DNA of 64,000 nucleotides from Pectobacterium peruviense (GTDB lineage Bacteria > Pseudomonadota > Gammaproteobacteria > Enterobacterales > Enterobacteriaceae). A program made the position numbers and the translations under genes. This document shows, piece after piece, positions 18,690 to 27,641 of this stretch (the first letter of the stretch is position 1; each line of letters opens with the position of its first letter). The notes below the pieces were generated by a model. That model searched no databases. It had not been told where the DNA came from and worked only from the letters and a program-made list of their open reading frames with translations. Location: positions 186,001 to 250,000 of the forward strand of contig NZ_LXFV01000005.1 in NCBI RefSeq assembly GCF_002847345.1. The letters are read 5' to 3'.

Positions 18690-19025
18690 TTATTCATTCT
18701 CTTCATAGATACCAATCACATGGCAAGAATGAAACGTAATCGTCTGGCCGCATTGCACACAGTCGCTTCCCGTAGGTTTATTATCTAAAACCCCTTCGTA
18801 AAACGCAGGATGCTTTTTCGTCACGTTGACCCACATTCTTTCGACCGAGAGGTCATCAGAGCCTGCCGTTTCCTCCATACGGAAGATCAACTTAACAAAA
18901 TCGCCGGGTTCCAGCGATTCACGCACTGCCTTGGCCGGAATCCAGAATGAATCCGGGTACTCGCAGTTAATCGCTTCGCCATCATCCAGCTCGTAGTGAT
19001 CGGTTTCGTACGTCGGTAATTTCAT
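18690..19025 (-). CDS. DUF2314-like small protein, possible immunity protein
   Basis: 111 residues, acidic, no signal or membrane segment. The core SFWIPAKAVRESLEPGDFVKL followed by SVERMWVNVT and YEGVLDNKP resembles DUF2314, a small family found among toxin-immunity and phage-related genes. It has three Cys/His-bearing positions near the end (CVQCGQ, HSCHV) that could bind metal. It lies 89 bases upstream of the SUKH-like gene on the same strand and may share its transcript. Function unknown. Confidence 0.6.
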   Translation of the reverse strand: MKLPTYETDHYELDDGEAINCEYPDSFWIPAKAVRESLEPGDFVKLIFRMEETAGSDDLSVERMWVNVTKKHPAFYEGVLDNKPTGSDCVQCGQTITFHSCHVIGIYEENE

Positions 19026-19126
19026 GACACCTCATTGATACATCACGCAGACACCGCCTGCTTTAGATTTTGATAGCCAACAAACCGTTTCATTAAGAAT
19101 TATTCATCATCATTGCCGCGACAAAC

Positions 19127-19163
19127 GATAATGATTAACATATTGATAATAAATATCATTACC
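19127..19163 (+). promoter_or_regulatory. Overlapping Fur-box-like sequences before the TonB receptor
   Basis: The stretch begins GATAATGATTAACATATTG and continues TGATAATAAATATCATTA; the second half is a good inverted repeat. Both parts resemble the Fur consensus. It lies 115 bases upstream of the receptor start, which supports iron-repressed expression. Confidence 0.75.
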
Positions 19164-19277
19164 ACATGATAATTAATGTTATTCGCCGTTTTGCATTTCC
19201 CTTGCAGACGTTAGCTACCAGCACGCCATGTTTCCCCAACGCCGCTGGCCAGAACAACCTTATAGCAGAGTATCATT

Positions 19278-21680
19278 ATGTTAATTAACAAGAATTTAAA
19301 TAAAATTCTTCTCACCGGCATCTTGACTGGCGTCGCGCTGAACAGCATGGCAGCGGATAGCACCACAGGCAACAACGCACTCAACGTGAAGAATCAAGAT
19401 AATGCAGCGGCGAAAACGGAACCGACGGGTGATGTCATGACCGTGCACGCGCCCGAGATTGAGAAAAAAGCGGGCTCGTCCGTTTCAATCACAGCCAACG
19501 ATATGCAGAAGTCTGGCGGTAATGACTTTGGCACCATCATGCGTTATCAGCCGTTAATCAGCGCAACAGGCTCCAGCGGCGGTAGCAATACAGGGAAAAG
19601 TGGCTTTGATCGTGGCGGCTACACGGGCTACAACATTCGCGGGATAGAAAGCAACCGCGTCGCCATTGATACCGATGGCATCGCGCTGCCTAATGCAACG
19701 GGGCGCAGTTATGCCAGCAGGGCTGGTTTTAATACGTTTGGCATGGGACGCGACTATGTCGACCCTTATCTCTACGGGCGAGTCAATATCGAATCTGGCG
19801 TGACCTCGGCGGAAAATACGATTAATGCGTTAGGTGGCAGCGTCTCGTTCCGTCCCAAATCAGCAGATGATTATTTAAACGCGAATAAGCAGGAATATGT
19901 TGGCTTCCAGAGTGATTTCGACTCTGCCAACCATGGTTGGCATAACGGTATCACCGCCGCAGGCGGGGATACCGAGCTGCGCGGCATTGTCGTGCTCAGT
20001 CGACGTGACGGCCAGCAAACGCGTAATAACAGCGACGAGATCGCCGCTTACCCTGCAAACTGGCACTCTAATGCCATTCTGGCATCGGGTATCTGGCAGC
20101 CGAATGATGAACACCAGCTCACCGGTACGCTGGATTATTATCATAAAACCAACCATACCCACTACGATTACTGGGGTAACTTACCGAGCGGCAATAATAC
20201 GATTTATGGCACCGCACAACAAAGCAGCGAGACTCGCCGCTGGAGCGCCAGCCTGAAAGATCGCTGGACGCCGATCAACAATACCTTGGTTGATATGATC
20301 GATAGCCGCGTTTACTTCCAAAACAGTGAGTCTCACGACAACACCTGGTTGCCTGCAACAACGGGCATGGCGGCAGCCGATAGCCACCGTGTCTATTCTG
20401 ATTACAATGTAAAAACGTACGGCTTCGATACCCATCTGGTGAAAAGCTGGGATCGTCACGAGTTTAGTTGGGGTCTCAATGCCAGCCAAACTAAAACCGA
20501 GCGCCCATTCAGGCAATCACCGAATCAAACGGGTGCGAATAACATCATGCAGCCAGAAGCCGATAGTGACAGCTATAACGTCGGCGGCTTCGTGCAGGAT
20601 ACCGTCTCCTGGGATCTGGCCGGGCACGCCTTCTCGGTCGTCCCTGCCGTGCGCGCCGTTCATCAACGTACCAAAGCGACCAACACGGTTAGCCTGAGCG
20701 GCAACGGCAGCGTCATCAGTGGATCCGATGTCAACAGACTGTACGGTAAAGCCAACAGTGATACGCAAATCCTGCCTTCACTGAGCTTCCTCTACGACAT
20801 CACCCCAACGCTGACGACCTATTTGCAGTACCGCCGCGGCGCGCAGTTCCCCGATGCCAGCCAGCTCTATGGCAGCACCAACCTTGACGCCAACTTTGCA
20901 GGACCTGCACAGTATGCCTTTATCGGTAATAGCGACCTCAAAACAGAAACCAGCAACAACGTAGAATGGGGCTTAAAAGGCGAAGCAACGGAAGGGATCA
21001 CATTCCGTACAGCGCTGTTCTACAACACGTATAAGAATTTTATCGCCAATACCCGCTACCGTCGTAGCACGAACCCAGACAGATTTACCAATGTTCCGAG
21101 CAATATCAATACGATATTTCAGGCCGAAAACCGTGATAAAGCTTACATCTACGGTGGTGAAGTCAGCAGCAAAATACAGCTAGGCACCTGGTTCCCAGCG
21201 GTTGATGGACTCAGCACCACGCTGGCGTTTGGCTACACCAAAGGTCAATCACAGTCTCGCTACCTTGGCGACCGCTATGTCGATCTCGACAGCGTCGCGC
21301 CGATGAAAGCGGTTGTTGGCATCGCCTATGACGATCCTTCTCAGCGCTACGGCGCCGCCCTGACGTCGACCTTCCAGAAAGGGAAACAGGCAAAGGATAC
21401 CAGCCGTGAAAGCTATACCAATGCTGGCACCGCTATTACCGGCTCAACAGCTGAATATATGCGGATTCCCGGCTATGGCATGGTGGATCTGACCGCCTAC
21501 TATCGCGTGACCAAAGACGTGAAAATCAGCGGTGGCGTGTATAACCTGACTGACCGTAAATATTGGGACTACCTGAGCAGCCGTCAGATTGAAACCAATG
21601 ACCGACAGGGACAATACGATCGCGCGCTGTCTACTGCACCCGGCCGTTCCTTCCAGCTCGGTGTGAATGTCGATTTCTAA
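19278..21680 (+). CDS. TonB-dependent outer-membrane receptor (haem/haemoprotein-receptor-like)
   Basis: 800-residue outer-membrane importer. A signal ends near SMAAD (residue 26); a TonB-box-like DVMTVHAP precedes the plug domain (about 60-190, with YNIRGIESNRVAIDTDGI), and the rest is the barrel, ending in NVDF with terminal Phe. The plug and the late YNLTDRKYWDY motif resemble the TonB haemoglobin/transferrin receptor family, but the FRAP/NPNL haem motif is not clear (GAQFPDASQLYGS and GNSDLKTE stand there). Ligand unresolved; iron or haem is likely given the Fur-like site. No linked haem ABC genes in the window. Confidence 0.85.
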   Translation: MLINKNLNKILLTGILTGVALNSMAADSTTGNNALNVKNQDNAAAKTEPTGDVMTVHAPEIEKKAGSSVSITANDMQKSGGNDFGTIMRYQPLISATGSSGGSNTGKSGFDRGGYTGYNIRGIESNRVAIDTDGIALPNATGRSYASRAGFNTFGMGRDYVDPYLYGRVNIESGVTSAENTINALGGSVSFRPKSADDYLNANKQEYVGFQSDFDSANHGWHNGITAAGGDTELRGIVVLSRRDGQQTRNNSDEIAAYPANWHSNAILASGIWQPNDEHQLTGTLDYYHKTNHTHYDYWGNLPSGNNTIYGTAQQSSETRRWSASLKDRWTPINNTLVDMIDSRVYFQNSESHDNTWLPATTGMAAADSHRVYSDYNVKTYGFDTHLVKSWDRHEFSWGLNASQTKTERPFRQSPNQTGANNIMQPEADSDSYNVGGFVQDTVSWDLAGHAFSVVPAVRAVHQRTKATNTVSLSGNGSVISGSDVNRLYGKANSDTQILPSLSFLYDITPTLTTYLQYRRGAQFPDASQLYGSTNLDANFAGPAQYAFIGNSDLKTETSNNVEWGLKGEATEGITFRTALFYNTYKNFIANTRYRRSTNPDRFTNVPSNINTIFQAENRDKAYIYGGEVSSKIQLGTWFPAVDGLSTTLAFGYTKGQSQSRYLGDRYVDLDSVAPMKAVVGIAYDDPSQRYGAALTSTFQKGKQAKDTSRESYTNAGTAITGSTAEYMRIPGYGMVDLTAYYRVTKDVKISGGVYNLTDRKYWDYLSSRQIETNDRQGQYDRALSTAPGRSFQLGVNVDF

Positions 21681-21745
21681 TCGGCACGATACGCTGATTC
21701 ACTGAAATAAGGCGATGTTCAGTTCAGGCATCGCCTCCGTAATCA

Positions 21746-21781
21746 GGCAAGAAAGCGCACCACGGCTTTCTTGCCTTTTTT
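21746..21781 (+). terminator. Intrinsic terminator after the TonB receptor
   Basis: GGCAAGAAAGC at 21746-21756 pairs perfectly (11 bp) with 21765-21775, loop 8 bases, followed by six or more T. A second short pairing, GGCGAT with ATCGCC at about 21711-21735, lies just before it. Confidence 0.9.
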
Positions 21782-22101
21782 ATTTCCCCTCACTCTGACT
21801 TGCTCATATTCTTATTTTTACTGCATTGTTTAACGAAACAATTAATATGCAGGTGAGATCACAATTATTACCCATGATAGCGTGATCGCGATCCCAATTA
21901 ATATCCACTCAATACCCTGTTTTATTTTTGTCCTATTCGGCGGACAGCATTTAGTATTGTCCCTATCGACTATCGCGACTAGATTGATCATTACAGCACC
22001 CTATGCAAATAAAACGAAAGAGAAAATAAAAAAGGAAATTATTTAGAAAAAATTATCAATCCGATAAGCATCAGAAAATCTAACGAATCACAGAGGGTAA
22101 T
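21782..22101. other. Promoter region of the PTS operon
   Basis: 320 bases, AT-rich. A half-conserved CRP-like site, TGCAGGTGAGATCACA at 21848-21863 (right half perfect, left half poor), would fit catabolite control. No sigma-54 promoter was seen. AGAGGG before 22102 is the ribosome site of the regulator gene. Confidence 0.4.
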
Positions 22102-23652
22102 ATGATGCAGCCACTCACCTCCCGCCAGAACCGTTTATTGAAATATCTGCTACAACACCAGGGATATGTAACGGTTAAAGATATTGCACATTATCTGGAT
22201 GTGTCGGAAAAAACCGTCTATCGCGATATGCAATTTGTTGAAGCCTTCCTTTCTGTCTGGAATATTTATCCAGACAAAAAGGTCGGTGCGGGAATTATGT
22301 TAACAACGGATGACGACCGACACATCATGTTGCTGGAACAGCAACTTGTCGTGGATGATGGGGAGACCGATGCGCTGATCAACAATGCTCGCCGCGTCAA
22401 AATCGCCTCACAATTATTAAGCGACACGCCTCATGAAACCTCCATCAGCAAACTGTCAGAACGCTACTTTATCAGTAGTGCGTCTATCGTTAACGATCTG
22501 AAAATCATCGAAAGCTGGCTACATCCACTGGGATTATCGCTGGTGCGCAGCCAGAGCGGCACACACATTGAAGGCAGCGAGAATCAGGTGCGTCAGGCGA
22601 TGGCTTCGCTTATTAATGACGTTATGCATCATAAAGAGCCCGGCTCACTTAGCCACTCGCGCCTCGACCCCGGTAGCTATAGGGCACTGATTAACTATTT
22701 CGGCGAAAACGACGTTTCCTTCGTCGAAGCGCTGTTACAAGACATGGAGAAATCGCTTTCTTATCCGCTAGGCGAGCCTTATTACATCAATATTTTCACC
22801 CATACGTTAATTATGATGCACCGCATTGCGCAGGGAAAAGCGCTCATCATGGCGGAAGACGCTGTTCATCAGCAGGTTGATAATCGCATATTCTCCATCG
22901 CTCAAAATATGGTGACCCAAATAGAGCAACGCGTCGAGAACACGCTACCTTCCGATGAAGTCTGGTTTATTTACCAATATATTATTTCTTCAGGCATTGT
23001 GATGGAAGAGCGTGCGGATAACCAACTGCTCCGCTACCAATTTTCTAATGGTGAGTCCCGCAGAATTACACGTGCATTAACACAGGTATTTTCTGATTTA
23101 ATCAATATCGACTTGCGTACGGATAAGTTATTACATGAAGGATTGCTTATTCATATCAAGCCGTTGCTTAACCGATTAAAGTATCAAATACACATTCGAA
23201 ATCCATTATTAGACGATATCAAAATCGAATTTATCGATATTTATGAAATGACTCAGCAAGCCATGAATGAAGTCTGTCTGCGATTTCAATTAAATCCCGT
23301 CGCTGAGGATGAAGTCGGCTATTTGACCATTCATTTTCAAGCCGCGCTGGAACGCCAAATTGCTCATAAACGTATTTTGGTTGTGTGCTCCAGCGGCGTG
23401 GGAACGTCACATTTGCTAAAAAACCGTATTCTGCGTGCATTTCCTGACTGGATTATTGTTGGCGTGATATCAGCCAGTAATATGCAGGTATTCTGCCAGC
23501 AGGAAGACATTGAATTGATTATTTCTACGATTCATCTGGAAGAGCAACTGATTCCGGTTGTTTATGTATCCGCCTTTTTTAATGACGATGACATTAAACG
23601 TGTTACCGAAAGAGTTATCGCTAATCAACTACATCAAGCCGTCCCTCACTGA
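22102..23652 (+). CDS. PRD-containing PTS regulator (BglG/MtlR-type activator)
   Basis: 516-residue transcription regulator controlled by PTS phosphorylation. Visible: an N-terminal helix-turn-helix (about 8-50, VTVKDIAHYLDVSEKTVYRD), a second HTH-like region (about 95-160), two PRD regions (about 170-400), and a C-terminal EIIB-like domain with the phosphocysteine loop VVCSSGVGTSHL. The DNA-binding N-terminus points to a MtlR/LicR-type activator rather than an RNA-binding antiterminator. First gene of a co-directional operon whose next gene starts 48 bases on, so it presumably controls these genes. Confidence 0.88.
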   Translation: MMQPLTSRQNRLLKYLLQHQGYVTVKDIAHYLDVSEKTVYRDMQFVEAFLSVWNIYPDKKVGAGIMLTTDDDRHIMLLEQQLVVDDGETDALINNARRVKIASQLLSDTPHETSISKLSERYFISSASIVNDLKIIESWLHPLGLSLVRSQSGTHIEGSENQVRQAMASLINDVMHHKEPGSLSHSRLDPGSYRALINYFGENDVSFVEALLQDMEKSLSYPLGEPYYINIFTHTLIMMHRIAQGKALIMAEDAVHQQVDNRIFSIAQNMVTQIEQRVENTLPSDEVWFIYQYIISSGIVMEERADNQLLRYQFSNGESRRITRALTQVFSDLINIDLRTDKLLHEGLLIHIKPLLNRLKYQIHIRNPLLDDIKIEFIDIYEMTQQAMNEVCLRFQLNPVAEDEVGYLTIHFQAALERQIAHKRILVVCSSGVGTSHLLKNRILRAFPDWIIVGVISASNMQVFCQQEDIELIISTIHLEEQLIPVVYVSAFFNDDDIKRVTERVIANQLHQAVPH

Positions 23653-23700
23653 TTATTTTCCGAAGGTTAATTTTTTAAATTTATAGATGAGGTGTGATAT

Positions 23701-24180
23701 ATGGATATCAATAAAATACTGAATGCCAACCGCGTAAAGTTAGATATGTCCGCGACCAATAAAGATGAAGTCATTAATGAATTAACCGATCTGTTATATG
23801 CTGATGGTGCTATTACCAATAAAAAGGACTTTATTCACGATGTCTGGTTACGCGAAGCCGAAGGTTCAACCGGTTTTGAAAACCATATTGCGATCCCGCA
23901 TGGGAAATCATCTGCCGTAAAACAAACCACGCTCGCGATTGGCCGAACCCGTCAGGATATTCCCTGGGAAACACTCGACGGTAGCCAAGTTCGCTGCATT
24001 ATTCTCTTTGCCGTGCGTCTGGAAGATCAGAACACGACACACATTCGCCTGCTGTCTCAGGTTGCCAGTGCACTGGCCGATGATGAGGTGATTGCTCAAC
24101 TGTTAGACGAATCCGATCCCCATAAAATTATTCGGCTGTTTAGTCAGTATGCAGAAACAGCGCCTGTCACTCCGACATAA
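23701..24180 (+). CDS. PTS fructose-type EIIA component
   Basis: 159-residue single-domain EIIA of the fructose-mannitol family; it takes phosphate from HPr and passes it to EIIB. The phospho-accepting His67 is in ENHIAIPHGKS, the family signature. Third-party substrates for this operon cannot be read from EIIA. It may also phosphorylate the PRDs of the upstream regulator. EIIB starts 13 bases after the stop. Confidence 0.92.
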   Translation: MDINKILNANRVKLDMSATNKDEVINELTDLLYADGAITNKKDFIHDVWLREAEGSTGFENHIAIPHGKSSAVKQTTLAIGRTRQDIPWETLDGSQVRCIILFAVRLEDQNTTHIRLLSQVASALADDEVIAQLLDESDPHKIIRLFSQYAETAPVTPT

Positions 24181-24193
24181 GACGAGGCTCAAA

Positions 24194-24508
24194 ATGAATA
24201 TTGTTTGTGTTGCCGCTTGCACGGCAGGTATCGCGCATACCTATATCGCCCGCGAGAAACTAATTAAAGGTGCCAACGCGTTAAATTACGCGATCAAAGT
24301 GGAAACCCAAGGCACGATTGGCACTGAGAATGAATTAACACCCGATGAGATAGCTGCCGCCGACGTCGTTATTCTAGCTATCGATATCAAAATAACAGGC
24401 GAGGAGCGATTTAAAGGTAAACCTATTGTTCGGGTAAAAACGGAGGTCGTTATTAAATCTCCAATCAAGTTTCTGGAAAAAGTCGCTAGCTCTTTAGCGG
24501 GTGCCTGA
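24194..24508 (+). CDS. PTS fructose-type EIIB component
   Basis: 104-residue cytoplasmic EIIB domain. Cys9 in VCVAACTAGIAHTYIA is the expected phosphocysteine, and the following loop is that of fructose-specific EIIB. The ATG at 24194 follows GACGAGG; the longer frame from 24149 overlaps EIIA and is unlikely. It is followed by EIIC, giving separate A, B and C proteins, unlike the fused FruA of the main fructose system. Confidence 0.92.
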   Translation: MNIVCVAACTAGIAHTYIAREKLIKGANALNYAIKVETQGTIGTENELTPDEIAAADVVILAIDIKITGEERFKGKPIVRVKTEVVIKSPIKFLEKVASSLAGA

Positions 24509-24533
24509 ATATATCCATTTCGGGGTAATCATT

Positions 24534-25625
24534 ATGAACACCAGAAAAATAACCATTGGACAGGAAATAAAACGGCACCTCCTTACCGGTATTTCCTGGA
24601 TGATCCCGCTGATTGTTGCAGCCGGGATCTGCATTGCACTCGGCCAGGTTATCGGCGGACCGGATGTCGGCAAGCAGACTGGCAGCATTGCATGGATGCT
24701 CAATCAGATCGGCGGCTGGGGAATGGGGTTGATTGTGCCGCTGATCAGCGCCGCGATCGCCTACTCCATTGCCGACCGCCCTGGCTTCGCACCCGGCCTG
24801 ATTGTGGGCTTTATCTGCGGCCAGATTCAAACCGGATTTATCGGCGGTATTCTCGGCGGCTTCTTAGTCGGTTACACGGTGCTGCTGCTGCGCCGCTACA
24901 TCAAGCTACCCACGTCGATGCAGGGGCTGATGCCCGTCATGATTCTACCGTTGCTCAGCACCATTATCGCGGGACTGCTGATGATGACGTTTATCGGTCA
25001 ACCCATCATCTGGCTGCAAAAATCACTGATTCATCTGCTGGAATCCATGCAGGGCGGATCGAAATTCCTGATGGGTGCAATTTTGGGGGCAATGGCAACC
25101 TTCGATTTCGGCGGACCAGTAAACAAAACGATGTCGCTCTTCGCGGACGGCATGTTGGTCGATGGCATTTACGGGCCGGAAGCCGTCAAGTTTGTCGGTT
25201 CAATGATTCCGCCTTTCGGCATCACACTGTCCTTCTTATTGACCCGCTACAAATACACCCGCGCAGAAAAAGAGGCGCTGAAAGCCGCCTTCCCGATGGG
25301 GATCTGCATGATTACCGAAGGAGTCATACCGATTGCCGCACGTGATTTGTTTAGAGTCGTTGCCAGTTGCGTCGTCGCCTCCGCCATTGCGGGTGGGCTG
25401 ATCATGGTCTGGGGTGTGGAGGCACCCGTGCCACACGGCGGCATGTTTGTGGTCCCGCTGTTTACTAAGCCGCTGATGTTCTGTCTGGCGCTTGGTATCG
25501 GCACCGTAATCTGCGGCGTGATGCTGTCGCTGATTAAGAAACGCGTCACGCAGGCTGATGAAGAGTTCGACGACGTTGATGACAGCCGCGTTCGTGACGA
25601 AGACATTAAATTCACTCTCGAATAA
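24534..25625 (+). CDS. PTS fructose-type EIIC permease
   Basis: About 363 residues, membrane component that binds and translocates the sugar. Eight or more hydrophobic segments; the GAILGAMATFDFGGPVNKT motif and ITEGVIPIAARD are typical fructose-family EIIC sites. The ATG at 24534 has GGGG about 10 bases upstream; a GTG at 24501 lies inside EIIB. The C-terminal tail is acidic (EEFDDVDDSR). The first aldolase starts 11 bases later. Confidence 0.92.
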   Translation: MNTRKITIGQEIKRHLLTGISWMIPLIVAAGICIALGQVIGGPDVGKQTGSIAWMLNQIGGWGMGLIVPLISAAIAYSIADRPGFAPGLIVGFICGQIQTGFIGGILGGFLVGYTVLLLRRYIKLPTSMQGLMPVMILPLLSTIIAGLLMMTFIGQPIIWLQKSLIHLLESMQGGSKFLMGAILGAMATFDFGGPVNKTMSLFADGMLVDGIYGPEAVKFVGSMIPPFGITLSFLLTRYKYTRAEKEALKAAFPMGICMITEGVIPIAARDLFRVVASCVVASAIAGGLIMVWGVEAPVPHGGMFVVPLFTKPLMFCLALGIGTVICGVMLSLIKKRVTQADEEFDDVDDSRVRDEDIKFTLE

Positions 25626-25636
25626 CAGGAGCCGCC

Positions 25637-26488
25637 ATGTATGCCGCAATGAAAGCCCTCATTGATGACGCGTATCAACAGCAGTATGCCGTGCTCGCCA
25701 TCAACTGTTTCAATCTGGAGACTGCTCGTGCGGCCATTGCCGCCGCCGAGCAGCAGCGTGCGCCACTGATCCTGAATGTTTACCAAGGACACAGTGCACA
25801 CTTTCCTCCACATCTTGCGGTGCAGCTGGTCAAGGCGCTGGCCGAACGGGCAACCGTCCCTGTCGCGCTCAGTCTGGATCACGGCACAGCATTCAACCTG
25901 ATCGGGCAGGCGTTCCGTGCGGGGTTTACCGGACTGATGATCGATGCATCCAGCCATCCGCTGACGGAAAACATCCAGCGCACACATCAGGTAGTCACTA
26001 TCGCCACAACCGCTGGCGTCTGTGTGGAAGGTGAGCTTGGACACATCGCCGATGCTCCCGTCTACGACCTTGAAGATGCCACGGTGAAAATGACGCAGGT
26101 AGAAGATGTCATTCCCTTTATCCGCCAAACCGGTATCGACCTGCTTGCCGTGTCGGTCGGCACCGCCCACGGCATTTATCCACCGGGGGTGACACCACAG
26201 ATTGATTTTAAGCGTCTGGAAGCATTGCATCGTGAATCAACCGTGCCGCTGGCGCTGCACGGCGGTAGCGGCACCAAGGCTGACGACATTCGCCGCGTCA
26301 GCCGTCACGGCGTCGCCAAAATCAACGTCGGCGCAGCCGTTTTTGAGGCAGGAAAAACGGCGTTGCAGCAGACACTGCATCAACATCCAACAATGGAGCT
26401 ATCCGACATGCTGGCGACAATGGAATCAGCCTGCCGCGACGTGGTCGTCGATTATCTCAGTTGGTCCGGCTCAGCCAACAAAGCCTGA
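25637..26488 (+). CDS. Class II ketose-bisphosphate aldolase (GatY/KbaY-like), copy 1
   Basis: Zinc-dependent aldolase cleaving a ketose 1,6-bisphosphate to dihydroxyacetone phosphate and an aldehyde. 283 residues. Catalytic Asp and metal His in LSLDHGTAF, further metal His in VSVGTAHGIYP and LALHGGSGT, so the site is complete. It belongs to the tagatose-bisphosphate aldolase group rather than the housekeeping FbaA. Its place after a PTS permease suggests it splits the phosphorylated product; a kinase for the second phosphate is not in the operon. Confidence 0.9.
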   Translation: MYAAMKALIDDAYQQQYAVLAINCFNLETARAAIAAAEQQRAPLILNVYQGHSAHFPPHLAVQLVKALAERATVPVALSLDHGTAFNLIGQAFRAGFTGLMIDASSHPLTENIQRTHQVVTIATTAGVCVEGELGHIADAPVYDLEDATVKMTQVEDVIPFIRQTGIDLLAVSVGTAHGIYPPGVTPQIDFKRLEALHRESTVPLALHGGSGTKADDIRRVSRHGVAKINVGAAVFEAGKTALQQTLHQHPTMELSDMLATMESACRDVVVDYLSWSGSANKA

Positions 26489-26577
26489 CCGTTCGCCCTT
26501 TACCGACTTTCGCCATCAGTGGCTACCCACTGGTACAGAAATGCTTTGCCCTTTATTCGACACAGGAGAGAAATAAC

Positions 26578-27438
26578 ATGTTGATTTCAATGACCGACAT
26601 CCTTAAACCCGCGCGCGAACATCGCTTCGCTATCGGCGCCTTTAACGTGGCCGACAGCTGCTTTATCCGCGCCGTGGTAGAAGAAGCCGAAGCAACGAAT
26701 ACCCCCGCCATCATCTCTATCCACCCGAGTGAGCTGGAATTTGTGACCGATGAATTCTTCGCCTATGTGCGAGAAAGAACATTGCGCAGCCCGGTGCCGT
26801 TTGTCATTCACCTCGACCATGGCGCGTCGATTGCACACGTTCTGCGCGCCATTCAGTGCGGATTTACCTCCGTGATGATCGACGGTTCGCTACTGCCTTA
26901 TGAAGAGAACGTGGCGCTCACCTGCGAAGTGGTGAAGCTGGCGCACACCGTTGGCGTTTCCGTAGAAGGGGAATTAGGCACAATTGGCGATACCGGCACC
27001 ACGATAGAAGGCGGCGTCAGCAAAGTGATCTATACCGACCCCGAGCAGGCGGAAGACTTCGTCAACCGGACGGGGGTTGATACGTTAGCCGTTGCCATTG
27101 GCACTGCGCACGGCATCTATCCCAAAGACCTGAAGCCAGAGCTGCAAATGCATATCCTGCGGGATATCTCGCAGCGGGTCTCGATCCCACTTGTTCTACA
27201 CGGTGGTTCCGCCAACCCGGACGCCGAAATTGCCGAAGCGGTAACGCTTGGCGTGGGCAAAATCAATATCTCCAGCGACATGAAATTCGCCTATTTCCAG
27301 AAAGCGCGGGAAATCCTCAGCCGTGAAACCTGGTGGGATCCCAATGCCATCTACCCGGAACCCATCAACGCGGCAAAAGAGGTGATTCGCTACAAAATGG
27401 CGCTCTTCGGTTCACTAGGAAAAGCCGATTTATATTGA
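26578..27438 (+). CDS. Class II ketose-bisphosphate aldolase, copy 2
   Basis: 286 residues from the ATG at 26578, which follows CAGGAGAG. Active-site residues are again complete: IHLDHGASI, AIGTAHGIYP and LVLHGGSAN. It is clearly diverged from the aldolase just upstream (different N-terminus; C-terminus YKMALFGSLGKADLY, typical of YdjI/GatY types), so this is not a recent tandem duplication. Two aldolases in one PTS operon suggest either two substrates or a pair acting on different stereoisomers. Substrate unknown. Confidence 0.9.
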   Translation: MLISMTDILKPAREHRFAIGAFNVADSCFIRAVVEEAEATNTPAIISIHPSELEFVTDEFFAYVRERTLRSPVPFVIHLDHGASIAHVLRAIQCGFTSVMIDGSLLPYEENVALTCEVVKLAHTVGVSVEGELGTIGDTGTTIEGGVSKVIYTDPEQAEDFVNRTGVDTLAVAIGTAHGIYPKDLKPELQMHILRDISQRVSIPLVLHGGSANPDAEIAEAVTLGVGKINISSDMKFAYFQKAREILSRETWWDPNAIYPEPINAAKEVIRYKMALFGSLGKADLY

Positions 27439-27457
27439 TCCGCTAAACGCGCTGAAC

Positions 27458-27485
27458 AAGGCAAGGGAAGGACTCTCTTGCCTTT
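27458..27485 (+). terminator. Probable terminator of the PTS-aldolase operon
   Basis: AAGGCAAG at 27458-27465 pairs with 27477-27484, with further weak pairing inside the 11-base loop, then TTTCACC. It lies 20 bases after the second aldolase. The T-run is short. Confidence 0.55.
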
Positions 27486-27528
27486 CACCCTACGCTCATT
27501 ATTTCAATATGGCGTCATTCTGCTTCTT

Positions 27529-27550
27529 GATTATTGATAATCAGTCAATA
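27529..27550 (+). promoter_or_regulatory. Inverted-repeat operator candidate before mdaB
   Basis: Two overlapping inverted repeats: GATTAT-TG-ATAATC (27529-27542) and TATTGA-N7-TCAATA (27532-27550). They lie about 90 bases before mdaB. The convergent LysR-type gene next to mdaB is a plausible but untested regulator. Confidence 0.4.
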
Positions 27551-27641
27551 GTGTTATGCGCTACCGCCCATTTTTCTCCGCTGCTCGCTTCCCTAGACTA
27601 CGCCCAACATCTTCGTTGATAACCGATTAGAGAGCAGACCT

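Noticed and set aside
21848-21863. CRP site before the PTS operon
   Set aside because: Only the right half matches TCACA; kept as a weak note, not a separate feature.
25247-26230. 327-codon open frame on the minus strand across EIIC and the first aldolase
   Set aside because: Antisense to two genes with complete family motifs; its composition (Arg/His/Cys-rich) is that of a shadow frame.
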